Source: Flavobacterium branchiarum (GTDB lineage Bacteria > Bacteroidota > Bacteroidia > Flavobacteriales > Flavobacteriaceae). Taken from it: a DNA stretch of 64,000 bases. The position numbers and the translations under genes are program-made. Below, piece by piece: positions 60,610 through 64,000 of the stretch. Below the pieces are notes generated by a model, which saw nothing but the letters and a program-made list of their open reading frames with translations, was not told the DNA's origin and ran no database searches. The stretch covers positions 1,178,001 through 1,242,000 of the forward strand of contig NZ_JAUFQQ010000005.1 of the NCBI RefSeq assembly GCF_030409845.1. Reading direction: 5' to 3'. The first letter of the stretch is position 1. Each line of letters starts with the position of its first letter.

Positions 60610-61617
60610 ATGAGAAAACAATTTTTATTTATAATTTTGGCTTTGATAGTAGTAAATACAAGTCAAGCACAAACCAAATCGACAAGAATAGGATACATCG
60701 ACATGGAGTATATCCTGCAAAATGTTCCTGATTATAAAGAGGCGCAATCGCAACTAGAACAGAAGGCTGAAAAGTGGAAACAAGAAATTGAGACTAAGAA
60801 ATTAGAAATCAATAAACTTAAAGATGCTTTAAAAGCCGAAAAAGCATTATTAACAAATGAGTTAATCGATGAAAGAGAAACAGAAATCAAGTTTCTTGAA
60901 AAAGAGACTTTAGATTATCAGCAACAACGCTTTGGTGTTAATGGTGATTTAATTCGACAAAAATCTGCTTTATCAAAACCAATCCAAGATCAGGTTTTTA
61001 CTGCTGTTCAGGATATCGCAGAAGCTAGAAAATATGATTTCATCTTTGACAGATCATCTGATTTAACAATGCTTTTTGCAGCAAAAAGATTTGATGTTAG
61101 CGATCAGGTGTTACGAGTTATCACCAGAACCGACAAAAGAGAGCAGTTGACAAAAAAACAACTCGCTATTGAGGAAGAAAAAGAAAATAAAGAAACTGCC
61201 ATTGATGAAAGTCCTGCACTACAGGAAAGACAAAAAATGCTAGATGAGAGAAAAGCAGCAAGGGATAAAATCCTAGAAGACAGAAAAGCAGCTCAAGAAG
61301 AAAAGATAAGAGCATACGAAGAAAACAAAAAAGCAATTCGTGATGCAAGAGAGGCTAAAAAAAATGGCACGGTTTCTGAAACAGTAAAAAAGGAAAGCAC
61401 ACCATCAGTAACCACTCAAACGTCAAAAGCAACTGAGACAACAAAAACAACTGTCACTGATGACGCGAGAGCTAAACAAGCCGAAGAAAGACAAAAGCTT
61501 TATGACGAACGTAAAAAAGCTTTAGAAGAAAGAAGAAATAAAATCTTAGAAGAAAGAGAAGCTGCCAAAAAAGCAAGAGAGCAAAAGGCAAAGGAGGAAA
61601 AAGAAAAACAACAATAA
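60610..61617 (+). CDS. OmpH/Skp-family periplasmic chaperone with extended coiled-coil tail
   Basis: The 335-aa product (ATG 60610) has a signal peptide (FLFIILALIVVNTSQAQ). The Skp/OmpH domain follows (about 20-165: IGYIDMEYILQNVPDYKEAQSQLEQKAEKW). Skp holds unfolded outer-membrane proteins. Beyond the usual length it carries about 150 residues of charged, Ala/Glu/Lys/Arg-rich coiled coil with two similar blocks (residues about 210-250 and 295-335, ERQKLYDERKKALEERR), a clear internal repeat. It follows bamA, as expected of a BAM-assisting chaperone. Confidence 0.9.
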   Translation: MRKQFLFIILALIVVNTSQAQTKSTRIGYIDMEYILQNVPDYKEAQSQLEQKAEKWKQEIETKKLEINKLKDALKAEKALLTNELIDERETEIKFLEKETLDYQQQRFGVNGDLIRQKSALSKPIQDQVFTAVQDIAEARKYDFIFDRSSDLTMLFAAKRFDVSDQVLRVITRTDKREQLTKKQLAIEEEKENKETAIDESPALQERQKMLDERKAARDKILEDRKAAQEEKIRAYEENKKAIRDAREAKKNGTVSETVKKESTPSVTTQTSKATETTKTTVTDDARAKQAEERQKLYDERKKALEERRNKILEEREAAKKAREQKAKEEKEKQQ

Positions 61618-61646
61618 TACGACCAATAATTAATTAATATTTTAAA

Positions 61647-62150
61647 ATGATGATGAAACAAATCAAAACTTTACTAATTGCTGCAATACTAGTTTTAGGA
61701 GCAAATCAAATGAATGCTCAAGCTAAGGTAGCTCACGTAGATGTAAGTGAAATTATGTCTAAAATGCCAGCGATGATAGATGCACAAAAACAACTTGAAA
61801 AATTAAGCACTACATATGATGCAGATTACAAGAAAATGGTTGACGAATATCAAGCAAAATTAAAAAAATACGAAGCTGAATCAGCTACAGTAACAGATGC
61901 AGTTAATGGAGAACGTTCTAAAGAAGTTCAAGATATGCAAAAAAGAATTGTAGAATATAGAGACACGGCTCAAAAAGAATTACAACAAAAAGAAACTGAT
62001 ATTGTAAAACCAATAATGGAAAAAGTTAGAGCTTCAATCATAAAAGTTGGAAAAGCAAAAGGATTCCAATATGTTTTAGATGGTTCTACTCTTTTATTAG
62101 CTGACGGACCAAACGTTACTGCTGATGTTAAAAAAGATTTAGGTTTCTAA
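61647..62150 (+). CDS. OmpH/Skp-family periplasmic chaperone, short form
   Basis: The 167-aa product has a signal peptide (TLLIAAILVLGANQMNAQA) and a normal-length Skp/OmpH domain: VAHVDVSEIMSKMPAMIDAQ, a long coiled helix with KKMVDEYQAKLKKYEAES and the late AKGFQYVLDGSTLLLADG. It is the second skp-like gene in tandem, 29 bases after the long form, and the last of the cluster. A T-rich terminator follows. Confidence 0.93.
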   Translation: MMMKQIKTLLIAAILVLGANQMNAQAKVAHVDVSEIMSKMPAMIDAQKQLEKLSTTYDADYKKMVDEYQAKLKKYEAESATVTDAVNGERSKEVQDMQKRIVEYRDTAQKELQQKETDIVKPIMEKVRASIIKVGKAKGFQYVLDGSTLLLADGPNVTADVKKDLGF

Positions 62151-62170
62151 AAACTGCCTTCATAAAATAA

Positions 62171-62212
62171 AAAAAACTGCTCGCCAATAAATGGTTCGAG
62201 CAGTTTTTTTTT
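62171..62212 (+). terminator. Intrinsic terminator of the porG-bamA-skp cluster
   Basis: AAAAAACTGCTCG (62171-62183) pairs with CGAGCAGTTTTTT (62197-62209), followed by more T. Confidence 0.9.
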
Positions 62213-62265
62213 ACACACTAAAATTTATTAAACTATACTAAAGAATCTTGAACAAAGCCTTTTTT

Positions 62266-62291
62266 TTGATTCTAAAAAATACTTAACTTTG
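62266..62291 (+). promoter_or_regulatory. Predicted murI promoter, likely leaderless
   Basis: TAACTTTG (62284-62291) is a full match to TAnnTTTG, with TTG at 62266-62268 (spacer 15 bases, shorter than usual). Five bases separate it from the murI ATG, so transcription should begin at the start codon. Confidence 0.5.
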
Positions 62292-62296
62292 TTTTT

Positions 62297-63073
62297 ATGA
62301 CAAACAACAATCCTATAGGTGTTTTCGATTCTGGCATTGGTGGTACTTCAATTTGGAGCGCAATCCATCAATTACTCCCAAATGAGAAAACTATTTATTT
62401 AGCCGACAGTAAAAATGCTCCTTATGGTCAAAAAAGCAAAGATGAGATCATTTCTTTAAGCAAAAAAAACGTCGATTTTTTACTGGGCATGGATTGTAAA
62501 TTGATTGTTATTGCATGCAATACTGCGACTACAAATGCAATTAAAGAATTAAGAGAACAATATACCATTCCGTTTATCGGAATTGAACCCGCTATAAAAC
62601 CTGCCGCAATAAATTCAATAACTCATACTATTGGAATACTAGCTACTCAAGGTACTTTAAACAGTGCTCTTTTTAATAAAGCAACTGAAATGTATCAAGA
62701 CGTTAAAATAATTGAACAAGTTGGTCATGGCTTAGTACAGTTAATTGAAAATGGAGATTTAAATTCTCCTGAAATGACACAACTGTTAGAATCTTATCTA
62801 AAACCAATGATTGAGGCGAATATTGATTATTTAGTATTAGGGTGCAGTCATTACCCCTATCTAATCCCTCAGATAGAAAAAATTCTACCCAAACACATTC
62901 ATATAATTGACTCTGGCGAAGCAGTAGCCAAACAAACCCAAAATATATTACAAAAGAAAGTTGGCTTAAATGATGGAGTAGCAACTGAACCTATATTTTA
63001 CAGCAATAGCAATCCGAAGGTTTTATCGGATATACTAGGTAATAAATACACCGTTTTAGAAAAAGATTTCTAA
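62297..63073 (+). CDS. murI: Glutamate racemase
   Basis: MurI supplies D-glutamate for peptidoglycan. The 258-aa sequence has VFDSGIGGTSI (catalytic Asp11 region), ADSKNAPYGQKS, IACNTATTN with catalytic Cys74, and the second cysteine/histidine motif VLGCSHYPYL near residue 184. The ATG at 62297 is only five bases after a -7 element. It lies immediately downstream of the skp cluster terminator. Confidence 0.96.
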   Translation: MTNNNPIGVFDSGIGGTSIWSAIHQLLPNEKTIYLADSKNAPYGQKSKDEIISLSKKNVDFLLGMDCKLIVIACNTATTNAIKELREQYTIPFIGIEPAIKPAAINSITHTIGILATQGTLNSALFNKATEMYQDVKIIEQVGHGLVQLIENGDLNSPEMTQLLESYLKPMIEANIDYLVLGCSHYPYLIPQIEKILPKHIHIIDSGEAVAKQTQNILQKKVGLNDGVATEPIFYSNSNPKVLSDILGNKYTVLEKDF

Positions 63074-63194
63074 TAATTAATCGAATATTCTTAACAAACC
63101 ATATTTCGTCCAATGATAAATTGAGCGATAATTTGCGATATAAGAATTCCTACTATCGAAAGCCATAAAATACCTTCTTCAAAAGAAATTATAA

Positions 63195-63716
63195 TTATTC
63201 TTCTCCTTCCTTAAACCAGCTCGAATACATTACATAATTATTAGAAATGCGTTCAATTTCGCCAGCAAAATTAGACTGATCGATATCCTTTACCTTCTTA
63301 GCAGGTACTCCCGCATATATACTCCCTGAAGCTACTATTGTATTTTGAGTTACAACAGCACCTGCTGCAACAATAGCATTGCTCTCGACAATACAATTAT
63401 CCATTACAATTGCTCCCATTCCTATCAATACATTATCATGAATGGTACAACCATGAACAATCGCATTATGCCCTATAGAAACATTATTACCAATAATTGT
63501 TGGATGTTTTTGATAGGTACAATGAATAACAGCTCCATCTTGAATATTAACTTTATCACCTATTTTAATAAAATTAACATCACCTCTGATTACAGCATTG
63601 AACCAAACGCTACATGAATCTCCAAAAGAAACGTCTCCAACTATTGTAGCATTTTCGGCTACGTAGCAATCATTTGGAATATTAGGTGTTTTACCGTTTA
63701 CAGATTTTATCAACAT
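63195..63716 (-). CDS. Gamma-carbonic-anhydrase-like hexapeptide-repeat protein
   Basis: The 173-aa protein is a left-handed beta helix of hexapeptide repeats (ATIVGDVSFGDSCSVWFNAV, NVLIGMGAIVMDNCIV) with the metal-ligand pattern of gamma carbonic anhydrases: His65 in VIHCTY, then GHNAIVHG (His83, His88). It may hydrate CO2 or act as a YrdA/PaaY-like protein; catalytic activity is uncertain. It is the only gene between murI and the PorP/SprF-like gene. Confidence 0.9.
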   Translation of the reverse strand: MLIKSVNGKTPNIPNDCYVAENATIVGDVSFGDSCSVWFNAVIRGDVNFIKIGDKVNIQDGAVIHCTYQKHPTIIGNNVSIGHNAIVHGCTIHDNVLIGMGAIVMDNCIVESNAIVAAGAVVTQNTIVASGSIYAGVPAKKVKDIDQSNFAGEIERISNNYVMYSSWFKEGEE

Positions 63717-63741
63717 GTGTTTATTTTTTAAATGAATTTTA

Positions 63742-64000
63742 TTAATTTATTGCTGGGCAATCGCAATCATATTTTTCACGCTTACAAAATAAGTTAATTC
63801 CCAAAGTAATTTGATGGTATGCGCCATTGTCAAATTTCACATTACCTGTGACTTGTGAATACGTATAAGCAAACATAAAGTTCTTGTAGTTAACCCCCAA
63901 AATAGGTGTTATGTATTGTAATTTTTGAGTAGAAACTCCTGAACCATTATAATATTGAGCGCCATCTAAACTTCTTCTATAGGATAATCCAGCCCAAAGG
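63742..64000 (-). CDS. PorP/SprF-family type IX secretion membrane protein, C-terminal part (truncated by window edge)
   Basis: The minus strand encodes an 85-residue C-terminal end: LWAGLSYRRSLDG, GVNYKNFMFAYTYSQVTGNV, then HQITLGINLFCKREKYDCDC and PAIN before TAA at 63742-63744. Beta-strand alternation and the Cys-rich tail are typical of PorP/SprF proteins of the type IX secretion system, which hold adhesin-like partners at the outer membrane. The rest lies outside the window, including any SprB-like partner gene. Confidence 0.8.
   Translation of the reverse strand, partial: LWAGLSYRRSLDGAQYYNGSGVSTQKLQYITPILGVNYKNFMFAYTYSQVTGNVKFDNGAYHQITLGINLFCKREKYDCDCPAIN

Noticed and set aside
1..64000. 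CRISPR array, integrase, transposase or restriction-modification genes
   Set aside because: None is visible on either strand; the repeats seen are single inverted elements or low-complexity sequence, not spaced direct repeats.

Overview
The window looks like a chromosomal segment of a Flavobacteriaceae member, most likely the genus Flavobacterium. The evidence is AT-rich DNA, promoters of the Bacteroidetes type (TTG about 18-20 bases upstream of TAnnTTTG), TonB-dependent receptors with N-terminal carboxypeptidase-regulatory-like domains, type IX secretion components (PorG-like at 56487, a PorP/SprF-like C-terminus at the right edge), a FolK-deoxynucleoside kinase fusion, and several short interspersed palindromic repeats in the gaps. 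Most genes are chromosomal housekeeping or metabolic genes. I see no prophage, insertion sequence, CRISPR array or plasmid module.

Layout. 1-5.2 kb: the end of a Crp/Fnr-type regulator, then the glyoxylate shunt (aceB, aceA) divergent from a ScfR/RamB-like regulator, with a perfect 14-bp palindrome between them. 5.4-7.3 kb: pirin, a YjdI-like Fe-S protein and a YceI protein; the first and last share an identical operator-like palindrome at identical promoter spacing. 7.7-11.1 kb: AraC regulator, DUF983, fabD, orphan LytTR protein, NTF2-like protein. 11.1-17 kb: GlpQ-type lipoprotein with EF-hand-like loops, EamA transporter, galE, a DegT-type aminotransferase and Kdo transferase (cell-surface glycans). 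17.4-29.2 kb: a tiny repetitive lipoprotein, DUF1508, two tRNAs, mutS, DUF1573, a TrmH-type methyltransferase, CHAP protein, folK-dNK fusion, sppA and an AsmA-like protein.

29.4-36.4 kb is a likely trehalose-uptake locus: TonB receptor, MFS transporter and a trehalase with the calcium-binding signature of eukaryotic neutral trehalases, divergent from a LacI regulator across two tandem identical operators. 36.4-42 kb holds DUF2797, a GH3-type acyl-adenylating enzyme, serB and a VOC/SRPBCC cluster. 42.2-47 kb holds clpX, clpP, tig, a small membrane protein and a hydrolase. 47.2-53.7 kb is the most unusual accessory part: two tandem paralogous lipoproteins separated by a decayed, frameshifted copy of the 3' end of the neighbouring DUF4249 gene, which records a segmental duplication; the intact DUF4249 lipoprotein abuts its TonB receptor. 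53.8-64 kb: pdxJ, a CBS protein and nadK, then the envelope-biogenesis cluster porG-uppS-bamA-skp-skp, murI, a gamma-carbonic-anhydrase-like protein and the end of a PorP/SprF protein.

I found no clearly novel multi-gene system. The best leads are the shared pirin/YceI operator, the duplicated lipoprotein locus with its fossil pseudogene, the twin LacI operators of the trehalose locus, two probable leaderless transcripts, and a family of inverted-terminus repeats present twice in opposite orientation.
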